Shown: in pieces, positions 1 to 6,236 of the stretch
How the letters are laid out: each line of letters starts with the position of its first letter
How positions within the stretch are numbered: position 1 is the stretch's first letter
NCBI GenBank assembly: GCA_934659415.1
Contig: CAKUHW010000013.1
Span: 1 to 10,444, forward strand
Direction: 5' to 3'
From: an uncultured Oscillospiraceae bacterium
GTDB lineage: Bacteria > Bacillota > Clostridia > Oscillospirales > Oscillospiraceae
Length of the DNA stretch: 10,444 nt
The notes under the pieces: model-generated
The model's database searches: none
What the model saw: only the letters and a program-made list of their open reading frames with translations
What the model was told of the DNA's origin: nothing
Made by a program: the position numbers and the translations under genes

Positions 1-1296
1 GCCCAGAGCGGGGTGGACGTGGGGGACATTGCGGCCATCGGCATCACCAACCAGCGGGAGACCACGGTGATCTGGGACAAGGACACCGGCAGGCCCATCT
101 GCAACGCCATCGTCTGGCAGTGCCGCCGCACGGCGAATATTGTGGACGGTCTGCTGGCCGACGGCCTGGGGGACCACATCCGCGCCGTCACCGGTCTGGT
201 GCCGGACGCCTATTTCTCCGCCACCAAGATCAAGTGGATCCTGGACCATGTGGAGGGGGCCCGGGCGCGGGCGGAACAGGGCAAGCTGCTGTTCGGCACG
301 GTGGACACCTGGCTGGTGTGGAAGCTCACGGGGGGCGCGGTGCACGTGACGGACGTGACCAACGCCAGCCGCACCATGCTGTACGACATCCATAAGCTGG
401 ACTGGGACGACACCCTGCTCAAGGCTCTGGACATCCCCCGCTGCATCCTGCCGGAGGTATGCTCCTCCAGCGAGATCTACGGCTGGGCGGAGCTGCCCGG
501 GGGGCGGGTGCCCATCGCCGGCATCGCCGGGGACCAGCAGGCCGCCCTGTTCGGCCAGGGCTGCTTCTCCCCCGGGGACGCGAAGAACACCTACGGCACC
601 GGCTGCTTCCTGCTGATGAACACCGGCGACGAGCCCTGCGTCAGCCGCAACGGCCTGATCACCACCGTGGCGGTGGGTCTGAACGGCGGCGTGCAGTACG
701 CACTGGAGGGCTCGGTGTTTGTGGGCGGGGCCGTGATCCAGTGGCTGCGGGACGAGCTGCGCTTTTTCACCGACAGCCGGGACGCGGAGTACTACGCCCA
801 GAAGGTCAGCGACAACGGCGGGGTCTATCTGGTGCCCGCCTTTACCGGCCTGGGGGCCCCCTACTGGGATATGTACGCCCGGGGCTGCATCGTGGGCATC
901 ACCCGGGGCACCCGGCGGGAGCACATCATCCGGGCGGCCCAGGAGTCCATCGCCTACCAGGTGGCGGGGCTGGTGAAGGCCATGGAGGCCGATACCGGTC
1001 TGCCCCTCACCTCCCTGAAGGCGGACGGCGGGGCCAGCCGGGACCGGTTCCTCATGCAGTTCCAGGCGGACATCATCGACCGGGAGGTCCGCCGCCCCGC
1101 CATCCGGGAGACCACCGCCCTGGGGGCCGCCTATCTGGCGGGTCTGGCCACCGGCGTGTGGAGCGGGCTGGACGAGATCCGCGCCCTCTGGGCCTGCGAC
1201 ACCACCTTCCGCCCGGACATGGCCCCCGCCCGACGGGAGAAGCTGCTGGCGGACTGGGACGAGGCGGTGCGCCGCAGCCGGGGCTGGGCGAAGTGA
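1..1296 (+). CDS. glpK: Glycerol kinase, 3' part (5' end outside window)
   Basis: ATP-dependent phosphorylation of glycerol to sn-glycerol 3-phosphate in the cytoplasm (FGGY sugar kinase family). The frame is open from base 1 and gives 431 residues. About 65 N-terminal residues of a ~500-residue enzyme, including the first phosphate-binding loop, lie upstream, so the GTG at 13 is not the real start. Glycerol-site signatures are visible: NQRET (window residues 17-21, the Arg-Glu pair), [17 protein letters not shown] and [12 protein letters not shown] (the catalytic Asp-Gln). [20 protein letters not shown], the nucleotide-site segment [17 protein letters not shown] and [12 protein letters not shown] follow in the order known from E. 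coli GlpK. It ends at TGA 1294-1296, 40 bp before the next gene on the same strand. No terminator is visible in that gap, so co-transcription is plausible. Confidence 0.97.
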   Translation, partial: AQSGVDVGDIAAIGITNQRETTVIWDKDTGRPICNAIVWQCRRTANIVDGLLADGLGDHIRAVTGLVPDAYFSATKIKWILDHVEGARARAEQGKLLFGTVDTWLVWKLTGGAVHVTDVTNASRTMLYDIHKLDWDDTLLKALDIPRCILPEVCSSSEIYGWAELPGGRVPIAGIAGDQQAALFGQGCFSPGDAKNTYGTGCFLLMNTGDEPCVSRNGLITTVAVGLNGGVQYALEGSVFVGGAVIQWLRDELRFFTDSRDAEYYAQKVSDNGGVYLVPAFTGLGAPYWDMYARGCIVGITRGTRREHIIRAAQESIAYQVAGLVKAMEADTGLPLTSLKADGGASRDRFLMQFQADIIDREVRRPAIRETTALGAAYLAGLATGVWSGLDEIRALWACDTTFRPDMAPARREKLLADWDEAVRRSRGWAK

Positions 1297-1336
1297 CAAT
1301 GCGCCGTGGGGGCGCGGAAGGAGAGAAAGACAGCCT

Positions 1337-1822
1337 ATGAATCTCATGCAGTGGCTGACCGACACCCAGGCGGGGGAGTTCCTGCTGACGCTGCTGGTGT
1401 CCATGGTGCCGGTGATCGAGCTGCGGGGGGGTATCCCCTTCGGAGTGGCCGCCGGGCTGCCCGTGTGGCTGGCCCTGCTGGCCGCCGTGATCGGCAACCT
1501 GCTGCCGGTGCCCTTCATCATCGTATACATCCGGCGTATCTTCCAGTGGATGCGCCGCAGGCTGCCCCGCTTCGGCGGCATGATCGACCGGCTGGAGGCC
1601 AAGGCCCATCTGAAGGGCCAGAAGGTGCAGAAGTACCAGTACCTGGGCCTTGCCATCTTTGTGGCCATCCCCCTGCCGGGGACCGGGGCCTGGACGGGGG
1701 CCCTGGCGGCGGCCTTTCTGGATATGCGCCTGCGCAGGGCCATGCCCTCCATGGTGGCCGGGGTGGTGGCCGCCGGGCTGGCGGTGAGCGTGATCACCTA
1801 CGGCGTGGCCAACCTGCTGTAA
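1337..1822 (+). CDS. COG2426 small multidrug export family membrane protein
   Basis: A 161-residue integral membrane protein matching the COG2426 / PF06695 'small multi-drug export' family. The family name is historical and its substrate is poorly established. Hydrophobic stretches lie at about residues 15-28, 41-66, 101-126 and 135-158. The family hallmarks are the re-entrant-like motifs ELRGGIPFG (28-36) and AIPLPGTGAWTG (110-121), separated by a basic cytoplasmic segment (RRIFQWMRRRLPR and following). The start ATG 1337 is preceded by GGAAGGAG at 1316-1323. It sits 40 bp after glpK and 11 bp before the phosphatase gene, suggesting one transcript. Family membership is secure; transport function is not shown by the sequence. 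Confidence 0.9.
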   Translation: MNLMQWLTDTQAGEFLLTLLVSMVPVIELRGGIPFGVAAGLPVWLALLAAVIGNLLPVPFIIVYIRRIFQWMRRRLPRFGGMIDRLEAKAHLKGQKVQKYQYLGLAIFVAIPLPGTGAWTGALAAAFLDMRLRRAMPSMVAGVVAAGLAVSVITYGVANLL

Positions 1823-1833
1823 GGGGGCGCGGT

Positions 1834-2421
1834 ATGATGCTGTATCTGGTGCGCCACGGCCAGTCCGAGGGCAACGTACTCAAAAGCTTCCACGGACAGA
1901 CCGACTACCCCCTCACCCCTCTGGGGCGGGAGCAGGCGGCCCGGGCGGGGGAAAAGCTGCGGGAGGTGGCCTTCTCCCGCTGCCTGGCCAGCGACCTGTC
2001 CCGGGCCTGGGAGACGGCGCGTATCTGCCTGGCAGGGCGGGACGTGCCCATCGAGCCCGCCCCCGACCTGCGGGAGCAGGACATCGGGGCGCTGGAGGGC
2101 CTCAGCTGGGAGGAGATGGAGGCGCGCTTCCCTGTGCAGCTGCGCACCTATCTGGAGGACTGGTGGAGCCTGTGCCCGCCGGGGGGCGAGTCCCCGGCGG
2201 AGATGACCGCCCGGGTGGAGCGCTGCCTGCGGGGGGTGCTGGACCGGGGAGAGGACACCCTTCTGGTGGCCCACAACGGCTCCCTCACCCTCATTCTGGA
2301 GCTGCTGGGTCTGGCGGACCGCAGCCAGCTGCTCAAGCCGGGGTGGTTCTTTGCCCAGGGTACTTATACCGCCATCGCCGCGGAGCCCGGCGGGGCAAGG
2401 CTGGTCTGCTTCAACCGGTGA
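1834..2421 (+). CDS. Histidine phosphatase family protein (CobC/GpmB-like)
   Basis: A 195-residue cytoplasmic enzyme of the phosphoglycerate-mutase-like histidine phosphatase superfamily. LVRHGQSEGN at residues 5-14 holds the Arg7-His8 phospho-acceptor pair. R57 in SDLSRAWETA, E81 in LREQDIGALEG and H147 in LLVAHNGS complete the usual catalytic set. The PPGGES segment (115-120) and the C-terminal GTYTAI region resemble alpha-ribazole phosphatase CobC and 2,3-PGA-independent mutase homologues. No cobalamin genes lie nearby, so the substrate stays open. Two ATGs occur in tandem at 1834 and 1837. The first was taken because a G-rich Shine-Dalgarno-like run (1823-1827) lies at the right distance. 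Upstream in-frame extension is possible back to 1306 but would overlap the whole preceding gene, so it was not used. Confidence 0.92.
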   Translation: MMLYLVRHGQSEGNVLKSFHGQTDYPLTPLGREQAARAGEKLREVAFSRCLASDLSRAWETARICLAGRDVPIEPAPDLREQDIGALEGLSWEEMEARFPVQLRTYLEDWWSLCPPGGESPAEMTARVERCLRGVLDRGEDTLLVAHNGSLTLILELLGLADRSQLLKPGWFFAQGTYTAIAAEPGGARLVCFNR

Positions 2422-2466
2422 CCGCGCCGCACCCTCCGGCATAGGCTGGGGCAGGAGGCGGTGGAG

Positions 2467-2763
2467 ATGACGGAGATCTTGGCGGTGCTGGCCGTGCTGG
2501 GCATGGCCTGTCTGGTGTGGCTGGCCGGGGGCTGGCTGCTGCTGCCCGGGCGGTGCCCGGTGCGGGCCCAGGTGCTGGCGTCGGGAGACGGCGACGGCGT
2601 GGAGCAGACGGTGCGCGCCCTGCTGTGGCTGCGGCGCAGCGGGCTCTGGCGGGGGCAGGTGGTCATTGTGGACTCCGGTCTCAGCCGGGAGGGCCTCTCC
2701 CTGGTCATGGCCCTGGCCCGCCGCACCGGCGCGGAATTCGCCGGCCTGGGGCGGACGCCGTGA
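2467..2763 (+). CDS. Small membrane-anchored protein of unknown function
   Basis: A 98-residue protein with one N-terminal hydrophobic segment (about residues 3-26, MTEILAVLAVLGMACLVWLA) followed by a short soluble domain. The soluble part has a beta-alpha-beta flavour: RAQVLASGDGDGVEQTVRALLWLRR, then GQVVIVDSGLSREGLSLVMALARR. This weakly recalls the start of a GT-A / GT2 glycosyltransferase fold (a VIVDSGLS strand ending in Asp), but there is no DXD motif and no room for a full catalytic domain. I do not recognise a named family. AGGAGG at 2453-2458 lies 8 nt before ATG 2467 and only 2 nt before the in-frame GTG 2461, so the ATG is the better start. It is the last gene of the glpK-led run. 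Confidence 0.72.
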   Translation: MTEILAVLAVLGMACLVWLAGGWLLLPGRCPVRAQVLASGDGDGVEQTVRALLWLRRSGLWRGQVVIVDSGLSREGLSLVMALARRTGAEFAGLGRTP

Positions 2764-2805
2764 CCGCCGCCGCGGGTAAGGCGGACCACAGGGCCGCTTC
2801 CCCAA

Positions 2806-2963
2806 GCGCCCCTGTACAAGGGGAGCTGGCAGCGAAGCTGACTGAGGGGGTTGTTGCCATGGTTGCCTGCCTTTGCCCCGGTGACAATCCCCCCCGCCAG
2901 CAAAGGGCGCTGTCGTCCCCCCTTTACACAAGGGGGGTTATAGGTCTGGCAGAAACAAATGGC
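2806..2963. repeat. Palindromic composite repeat I, copy 1
   Basis: Two related half-units face each other. The left half starts with a hairpin (CCCCTGTACAAGGGG, 2809-2823) and runs through GGCAGCGAAGCTGAC to TGAGGGGGTTGTTGCC. The right half is an inverted relative beginning GGTGACAATCCCC and ending in a hairpin (CCCCCCTTTACACAAGGGGGG). The inner segments TTGTTGCC and GGTGACAA pair imperfectly across a ~20 nt centre, so the whole unit can fold as one long hairpin. About 120 bp of it match copy 3 (9281-9413) with roughly five differences. The inverted copy at 7168-7334 matches it more loosely but over a longer span. Confidence 0.85.
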
Positions 2964-3013
2964 CTACCCCAAGCGCCTGGCTGGGCAAAAACAGGCGGGC
3001 CAAAGGGTCTTTG

Positions 3014-3070
3014 CCCTTAAGCTCCCCTGTGTAAGGGGAGCTGGCGCGAAGCGCCTGAGGGGTTGTTGCC
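3014..3070 (+). repeat. Solitary half-unit of the composite I family
   Basis: A GCCCTTAAG lead is followed by a hairpin with arms AGCTCCCCT and AGGGGAGCT. A second perfect stem follows (GGCGC 3043-3047, loop GAA, GCGCC 3051-3055), then TGAGGGGTTGTTGCC. The same layout occurs in the left half of composite I and at 9427-9469. No right-hand partner follows. Confidence 0.82.
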
Positions 3071-3087
3071 AAGGCGAAAAAGAACGC

Positions 3088-3109
3088 GGGCCGATGAGGA
3101 CATCGGCCC
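3088..3109. repeat. Perfect hairpin, GGGCCGATG stem
   Basis: Arms GGGCCGATG and CATCGGCCC form a perfect 9-bp stem around the loop AGGA, followed by CCTACAG. A sibling with a different inner stem lies at 9142-9162. No T-run follows, so it is not an intrinsic terminator. Confidence 0.8.
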
Positions 3110-3145
3110 CTACAGTGGAACAAGAGGCCCGGCAATAACCCGCAG

Positions 3146-3266
3146 CCCTTGGCTCTCCCCTTGGGAGCGCTGTCACCGCAGGTGACTGAGCGGGTCTTGC
3201 AGCCATTGTTCCCCCTCATCCGCCTCGCATCCGCTCGGCACCTTCCCCCGCAGGGGGAAGGCTTGG
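3146..3266 (-). repeat. Palindromic composite repeat II, copy 1 (inverted relative to copy 2)
   Basis: The left half has a hairpin with arms GGCTCTCCCC and GGGAGCGC-like, then a perfect second stem (GTCACC 3172-3177, loop GCA, GGTGAC 3181-3186) and TGAGCGGG. The right half ends in a hairpin (CCTTCCCCC, GCA, GGGGGAAGG) followed by CTTGG. Its reverse complement aligns over its length with 6989-7129. This shows a second composite family in opposite orientations. Confidence 0.83.
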
Positions 3267-3310
3267 CCCGGTGCTTATTGCCGTAGCCCCTGCCCGCCGG
3301 TCCCCACAAC

Positions 3311-3336
3311 GGAACAAACCGAGCCGTCCCTGCGTC
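3311..3336 (+). promoter_or_regulatory. Possible ECF-type promoter (GGAAC - N17 - CGTC)
   Basis: GGAAC (3311-3315) and CGTC (3333-3336) are separated by 17 nt, close to the layout many ECF sigma factors recognise (GGAAC/TGAAAC then CGT about 16-17 nt later). It lies about 110 bp upstream of an ECF sigma gene, where autoregulatory promoters are common. The -10 element falls inside the left arm of the terminator at 3328-3363, so the match may be chance. Short motifs of this kind occur often in GC-rich DNA. Confidence 0.28.
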
Positions 3337-3363
3337 TGGTAAAACAGAGGCAGGGGGTTTTTT
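3328..3363 (+). terminator. Rho-independent terminator upstream of the sigma operon
   Basis: Arms CCCTGCGTCTG (3328-3338) and CAGAGGCAGGG (3345-3355) form an 11-bp stem with one mismatch around the loop GTAAAA. GG and six Ts (3358-3363) follow on the + strand. It probably ends transcription arriving from the glpK-led genes through the repeat block, insulating the sigma operon. A wider imperfect inverted repeat (GCCGTCCCTGC near 3323 with GCGGGGACGG near 3376) surrounds it, and GCAGGG can alternatively pair with CCCTGC at 3365-3370. Confidence 0.75.
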
Positions 3364-3392
3364 GCCCTGCGCCCGGCGGGGACGGTCCGCTC

Positions 3393-3421
3393 TGGACATT
3401 ATTTCCTGCCTGCGGTATAGT
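3393..3421 (+). promoter_or_regulatory. Sigma-A-type promoter for the ECF sigma operon
   Basis: TGGACA (3393-3398) and TATAGT (3416-3421) each differ from the consensus hexamers by one base, with the optimal 17-nt spacer. The predicted start near 3428 would leave a very short leader containing AGGAGG (3431-3436) before ATG 3444. It stands out in a GC-rich stretch and lies immediately downstream of a terminator. Confidence 0.6.
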
Positions 3422-3443
3422 AGGGGGACAAGGAGGCTCCGCC

Positions 3444-3968
3444 ATGATCATCTATCTGCAAATGATCGAGACCGCCGCCGACCGGGACAGGTTCGAGCGT
3501 CTCTATCACCGGTATAAAAATCAGATGTACTATGTGGCACAGCGCATTCTGGGCGATCCCCACGATGCGGAGGACGCCGTGCACCAGGCGTTTGTGTCGC
3601 TGATCGATAATTTTGAAAAAATTTCTGACCTCGAGTGTCCGAAAACCCGTGCTTACATCGTTATTATAACAGAGAGAAAAGCGCTGGACATTCTCCGCGG
3701 CAGGCGGAAGTACGCCGCGGCGTACGAGGACGGGCGGCTGCCGGGGCTGGAGATCCCGCCCCCCGGCGACCACGGTCTGCAGGACGCCCTGGCCCGGCTG
3801 CCCGCCCGGTACCGGGAGGTGCTGCTCCTGCGCTTTGACTGCGGCTATTCCACGGGAGAGCTGGCGGACATCCTCGGCATGAAGCGCGCCAGCGTGCAGA
3901 AGCTGATCTGGCGGGCCAAGGAGGCCCTGGCCGGAGAACTGGAAAAGGAGGGCGAGGTCTTTGGGTAA
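3444..3968 (+). CDS. ECF-type RNA polymerase sigma factor
   Basis: A 174-residue sigma-70 family protein of the extracytoplasmic function type, directing RNA polymerase to a dedicated promoter set. Region 2 covers about residues 15-85: FERLYHRYKNQMYYVAQRIL, then DAEDAVHQAFVSLIDNF (the core-binding DAED...QAF element) and the RAYIVIITERKALDILR helix. After a linker, region 4 covers about residues 111-165. It has LARLPARYREVLLLRF followed by a helix-turn-helix, STGELADILGMKRASVQKLIWRAKEAL. Region 3 is absent, as expected for ECF factors. AGGAGG at 3431-3436 is 7 nt from ATG 3444. The stop overlaps the next gene by 8 bp, the usual arrangement of a sigma factor with its regulator. Which ECF group it belongs to cannot be told by eye. 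Confidence 0.94.
   Translation: MIIYLQMIETAADRDRFERLYHRYKNQMYYVAQRILGDPHDAEDAVHQAFVSLIDNFEKISDLECPKTRAYIVIITERKALDILRGRRKYAAAYEDGRLPGLEIPPPGDHGLQDALARLPARYREVLLLRFDCGYSTGELADILGMKRASVQKLIWRAKEALAGELEKEGEVFG
3945..3952 (+). promoter_or_regulatory. Ribosome binding site selecting a TTG start
   Basis: AAGGAGGG inside the end of the sigma gene lies 8 nt before TTG 3961. No ATG or GTG in that frame has a comparable site, so translation of the partner protein most likely starts at TTG and overlaps the sigma stop codon (translational coupling). Confidence 0.65.
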
Positions 3969-4671
3969 GATCACATTCACCGATGCCGCGCTGCGGGAGG
4001 CTGCGGCGGCCGTCCGCCGCTCGATGCTGGACTCCATCCCGGCCGGGGAGGACTGCCCCCACGCCTTTCCGCCGGAATTCGGGCAGACCATCCGCCGACT
4101 GTACGAGCAGACGCGGGCCGAAAGGAAAAGAACCGGACACCCTGCCCTGCGGCGGGCGGCGGCGGTCTTCCTGGCCACGCTGATCGCCCTCGGCACGTGG
4201 CTGGCCGTGGACGATAATGCCCGCGCCGCGGTGCTCCGCTGGTTCCGGGAGGTGTATGAGAACAGCATCGTCTACCGCTTTACCGGGCAGGAAGAAGCGA
4301 AGGTTTTACCGGAGTTTGAACTGACGTGGATTCCGGAAGGATATGAACAGACGTACCTGCACCATTCTGAAATTTCCTGCGATGCAATTTATGGCCTGCC
4401 AGGATCGAAAACCGATGTATTTGTCCTTTCGTACTGTTTAATGTCGGAAAGCACCAATATGACGATTGGAAACGTTGATGAACCGGGAATCTCTGTAGAA
4501 GTCAATGGGGTTGTTGGATATTTTTACCCTGGAACGGAAGCCAGCCCGGCCAGTACTTTGGCTTGGGTGCGAGAAGATCTTGGAGTTTTGATATACATAA
4601 ACTCCAGACTTGACGAAGCGGATGTTTTGCACATAGCAAGCGAACTAAAATTGTTTATTTCGCCAAAATAA
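3961..4671 (+). CDS. DUF4367-type transmembrane protein, probable anti-sigma factor
   Basis: A 236-residue single-pass membrane protein. Residues 1-63 form a charged, probably cytoplasmic head (ALREAAAAVRRSMLDSIP through IRRLYEQTRAERKR). Residues 64-83 are hydrophobic (RRAAAVFLATLIALGTWLAV). The remainder is extracytoplasmic and carries the DUF4367 signature LTWIPEGYEQT (121-131). It also has the late pattern TLAWVREDLGVLIYINS followed by EADVLHIASELK. In Clostridia such proteins commonly follow an ECF sigma gene and are thought to hold the sigma factor at the membrane; that role is inferred here from the 8-bp overlap and topology. The cytoplasmic head lacks the HxxxCxxC zinc motif of classical ZAS anti-sigma factors. 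GC content falls sharply at about codon 115: the first third resembles its neighbours (68% in 4021-4080), while the C-terminal domain is about 44%. Confidence 0.8.
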   Translation: MGKITFTDAALREAAAAVRRSMLDSIPAGEDCPHAFPPEFGQTIRRLYEQTRAERKRTGHPALRRAAAVFLATLIALGTWLAVDDNARAAVLRWFREVYENSIVYRFTGQEEAKVLPEFELTWIPEGYEQTYLHHSEISCDAIYGLPGSKTDVFVLSYCLMSESTNMTIGNVDEPGISVEVNGVVGYFYPGTEASPASTLAWVREDLGVLIYINSRLDEADVLHIASELKLFISPK

Positions 4672-4733
4672 AAAATATTTCAAAAGTTAGTGTCCGAAAA
4701 TCGCATCCTTCGCCCTTTATTTATTAGAACGAG

Positions 4734-4744
4734 AAAGGAGGTGA
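4734..4744 (+). promoter_or_regulatory. Full-length Shine-Dalgarno selecting TTG 4750
   Basis: AAAGGAGGTGA is an uninterrupted match to the 16S anti-SD. Its GGAGG core ends 8 nt before TTG 4750, the codon followed by AAG AAG CGG and the hydrophobic core of the signal peptide. The upstream in-frame GTG 4690 has no such site, and ATG 4762 is too far downstream and would drop the positive n-region. Confidence 0.8.
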
Positions 4745-4749
4745 TTTAT

Positions 4750-5112
4750 TTGAAGAAGCGGATGACTATTGCAATTGCATTGGTTATGGCTTTGGCGTTG
4801 AGCCTCAGCGCATTCTCCAGTGCAGCACAGTTCCAGCCGTACAGCAATACCGTTAGGCCAGAACTGACTTTTGATGGAACTACAGCAAAATGCTACGTCA
4901 TGGTTTCCAGCATTGGCGATGAAATCTCTGTAACGTTATCCCTGCGCTACGGCGGCACCCGCTGCGGCACCTGGTACGGCAGCGGAACTTCTGTGGTGGC
5001 CATTGAGAAAACGAAGGAAGTGACCGCGGGCTATACCTATACCCTCACCGTGAGCGGCACCATCAACGGCGAACCCTTCGGGCCTACGTCGGTGACTGCA
5101 TACTGCGGATGA
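4750..5112 (+). CDS. Small secreted beta-rich protein
   Basis: A 120-residue exported protein. The signal peptide is residues 1-26 (KKR n-region, IAIALVMALALSLSAF core, SSAA cut before Q27); there is no lipobox, so it is probably released or wall-retained. The ~94-residue mature part alternates hydrophobic and polar residues like an Ig-like beta sandwich: VRPELTFDGTTAKCYVMV, ISVTLSLRYGG, TYTLTVSGTINGEPFG. It has three cysteines (C48, C72, C119). I recall similar short secreted proteins with LTFDGTTA and YTLTVSGTINGxxF wording in Clostridia, often beside ECF/DUF4367 pairs, but their function is unknown. It follows the DUF4367 gene by 78 bp and starts in the same AT-rich tract; GC content rises again in its last third. 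It may be a product or signal of the sigma operon. Confidence 0.8.
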   Translation: MKKRMTIAIALVMALALSLSAFSSAAQFQPYSNTVRPELTFDGTTAKCYVMVSSIGDEISVTLSLRYGGTRCGTWYGSGTSVVAIEKTKEVTAGYTYTLTVSGTINGEPFGPTSVTAYCG

Positions 5113-5145
5113 CTGTGTGCGGAGAAAAAGCGGGAGGTGAGTCCG

Positions 5146-5166
5146 ATGGGGAGGAAACTTGCATGA
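5146..5166 (+). pseudogene. Six-codon ORF after a strong RBS, possible gene remnant or leader peptide
   Basis: ATG-GGG-AGG-AAA-CTT-GCA-TGA is preceded by GGGAGGTGA with a 5-nt spacer. The basic start (MGRKLA) resembles the beginning of a signal peptide that has been cut short. It could be the stub of a deleted exported-protein gene, a leader peptide or coincidence. I see no continuation in other frames downstream that would identify a frameshifted gene. Confidence 0.3.
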
Positions 5167-5228
5167 CACTGTGTCTAATGGCAAAACCGGGACGGTCAGC
5201 TGTTTGCAGTCGGCTCAATTGTCATGGA

Positions 5229-5257
5229 TTGACTTTTTTGCTGTGATAAGGTAGACT
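5229..5257 (+). promoter_or_regulatory. Candidate sigma-A promoter for the first lipoprotein gene
   Basis: TTGACT (5229-5234) and TAGACT (5252-5257) are separated by 17 nt. They match 5 of 6 and 4 of 6 consensus bases, in the AT-richer part of the gap. The start would fall near 5264, leaving a leader of about 150 nt that includes the repeat head at 5319-5343. Confidence 0.45.
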
Positions 5258-5318
5258 GAACTGGGGAAATGTACCAGCGCCCTTGAGCTTCATTGTTGCA
5301 CTTCAAATTGTAACTTGT

Positions 5319-5343
5319 CCTCCCCCCTTTACACAAGGGGGAT
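5319..5343. repeat. Fragment of composite I: terminal hairpin only
   Basis: CCCCCCTTTACACAAGGGGG matches the right-end hairpin of composite I (2915-2936 and 9391-9412); the rest of that unit is missing. The following ~45 bp (GGCAAAACCTC... to the GCAGCGGCG tract) resemble 7341-7376, which also follows a composite I end. Both lipoprotein genes therefore share upstream as well as leader sequence. Confidence 0.65.
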
Positions 5344-5414
5344 TGGCAAAACCTCTGGCTTGCCGGTCCCGCCCGCAGCGGCGGGCGGCTACACCGGGAA
5401 AGGAAGGCTGCTTT

Positions 5415-6236
5415 ATGAAAAGAAAAATCGCCCTTGCCGCCGCACTGGCGCTGATCTTTCTCGCCGCCTGCACCGGCGGAGAGAAGGAGCCCGACTTCAC
5501 CACCCTGCCCGCGGTCACGCCCTCTCCTGTGACGGAGGAGATCACCCCGCCGGACGTGCCGGAGCACCTGCGGGTCCTTGCCGACGTGGACGGGGACGGC
5601 GAGCAGGAGAGTCTCCTGTTGGGCGGCTTTGATGAACATGCCACCGCCGCCTCCCTCTGGGCGGACGGAGAAAAGGTGATGGACTTTACGGGCATGGGGG
5701 AGCTTGACGAGAGCACCTGCCGCCTGTCCGCCGCGGACCTGGACGGAGACGGCCGGGACGAGGTGCTGGTGTGTATCGACATCGCCGCGCGCTACGGCTG
5801 GGTGCCCCTGCGCTGCGTCAAACTGGAGGACGGGACCTGGCGGGAGGCGTCCGCCATGCTGCACTCGCTGGCGCTGACCCTTGCCGACGGCTGGCAGTGC
5901 ACCCTGACAGACGGGGAACAGAGCTGGACCGTGGAGATCCGCAATCCCTCCGCCCGGGCCGCGTGGTTCGATGCGAGCGGTGCGCCCACGGCCGGGCCGA
6001 TGTCGGTGGGCGCCTTTGCCGACCGCACGGAGCACGTCATAACGGACCGGGGGGTCCGCTTTGAGGCGGGGATCATTGTCCAGGACCAGATGGCAGAGGG
6101 CCTGTCGAGCGATGTGGAGCTTCGGACCCAGGTCACCGCCTCCCTGGAGGGCGGCGAGCTGGTGACCGACGACAGCCTGGGCCGGGCGCTGCTGGCCTGG
6201 CTGGAGGACGCCGACTGGGACGTGCCCATCGAATGA
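5415..6236 (+). CDS. Lipoprotein with two DxDGDGxxE (FG-GAP/VCBS-like) motifs
   Basis: A 273-residue exported lipoprotein. Residues 1-18 are a signal peptide (KRK n-region, LAAALALIFLAA core) and LAAC (16-19) is a good lipobox, so Cys19 would be lipidated and the protein held on the outer face of the membrane. A Pro/Thr-rich linker (about 20-50) follows. DVDGDGEQE (57-65) and DLDGDGRDE (108-116) are Ca-binding-type loops as in FG-GAP/VCBS repeats, each starting a short beta segment. The C-terminal half (150-273) is not recognised. AAGGAAGG (near 5400-5407) precedes ATG 5415; longer upstream extension would read through the repeat fragment. Codons 5-48 are 92% identical in DNA to those of the lipoprotein at 7536. 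It probably shares a transcript with the gene 55 bp downstream. Confidence 0.85.
   Translation: MKRKIALAAALALIFLAACTGGEKEPDFTTLPAVTPSPVTEEITPPDVPEHLRVLADVDGDGEQESLLLGGFDEHATAASLWADGEKVMDFTGMGELDESTCRLSAADLDGDGRDEVLVCIDIAARYGWVPLRCVKLEDGTWREASAMLHSLALTLADGWQCTLTDGEQSWTVEIRNPSARAAWFDASGAPTAGPMSVGAFADRTEHVITDRGVRFEAGIIVQDQMAEGLSSDVELRTQVTASLEGGELVTDDSLGRALLAWLEDADWDVPIE
5427..5558 (+). repeat. Shared lipoprotein leader block, copy 1
   Basis: These 132 bp code for signal-peptide core, lipobox and linker. They align without gaps to 7548-7679 with 10 mismatches by hand count (122/132), after which the two genes diverge completely. Confidence 0.88.

Larger units (their letters stand above)
2764..3443. 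other. Repeat-filled non-coding interval
   Basis: This 680 bp gap contains no credible gene on either strand. It holds palindrome composite I (2806-2963), a solitary half-unit (3014-3070), a perfect hairpin (3088-3109), composite II (3146-3266), a Rho-independent terminator (3328-3363) and a promoter (3393-3421). Open frames crossing it are read through inverted repeats and have no coding character. Positions 2964-3013 share wording (an AAACAGGCGGGCC tract) with 7386-7403, so they also belong to a dispersed sequence. Confidence 0.75.
5113..5414. other. Gap with orphan ribosome binding site, promoter and repeat fragment
   Basis: This 302 bp gap contains a strong Shine-Dalgarno (GGGAGGTGA, 5132-5140). 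It is followed at the right distance by ATG 5146 and only six codons (MGRKLA, stop TGA 5164-5166). A plausible sigma-A promoter follows (5229-5257), then a repeat head (5319-5343) and a GC-rich hairpin-prone stretch just before the lipoprotein ribosome binding site. No longer gene is visible. Confidence 0.6.

Noticed and set aside
459..1340. 293-codon open frame on the plus strand inside glpK
   Set aside because: Out-of-frame shadow of the well-conserved glycerol kinase; Gly/Arg/Pro-rich.
1798..2931. 377-codon open frame on the minus strand
   Set aside because: Antisense to the phosphatase gene and the 98-residue gene and running into a repeat; low-complexity Gln/Pro/Arg composition.
2806..3266. 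CRISPR array
   Set aside because: Repeats are few, irregularly spaced, of mixed orientation and without unique spacers or nearby cas genes.
2938..3399. 153-codon minus-strand frame through the repeat block
   Set aside because: Reads through palindromic repeats. Such frames recur wherever these repeats occur and do not indicate a protein.
4690..4749. Longer start (GTG 4690) for the secreted protein
   Set aside because: It would put 20 residues and an internal ideal Shine-Dalgarno in front of a typical signal peptide; TTG 4750 fits better.
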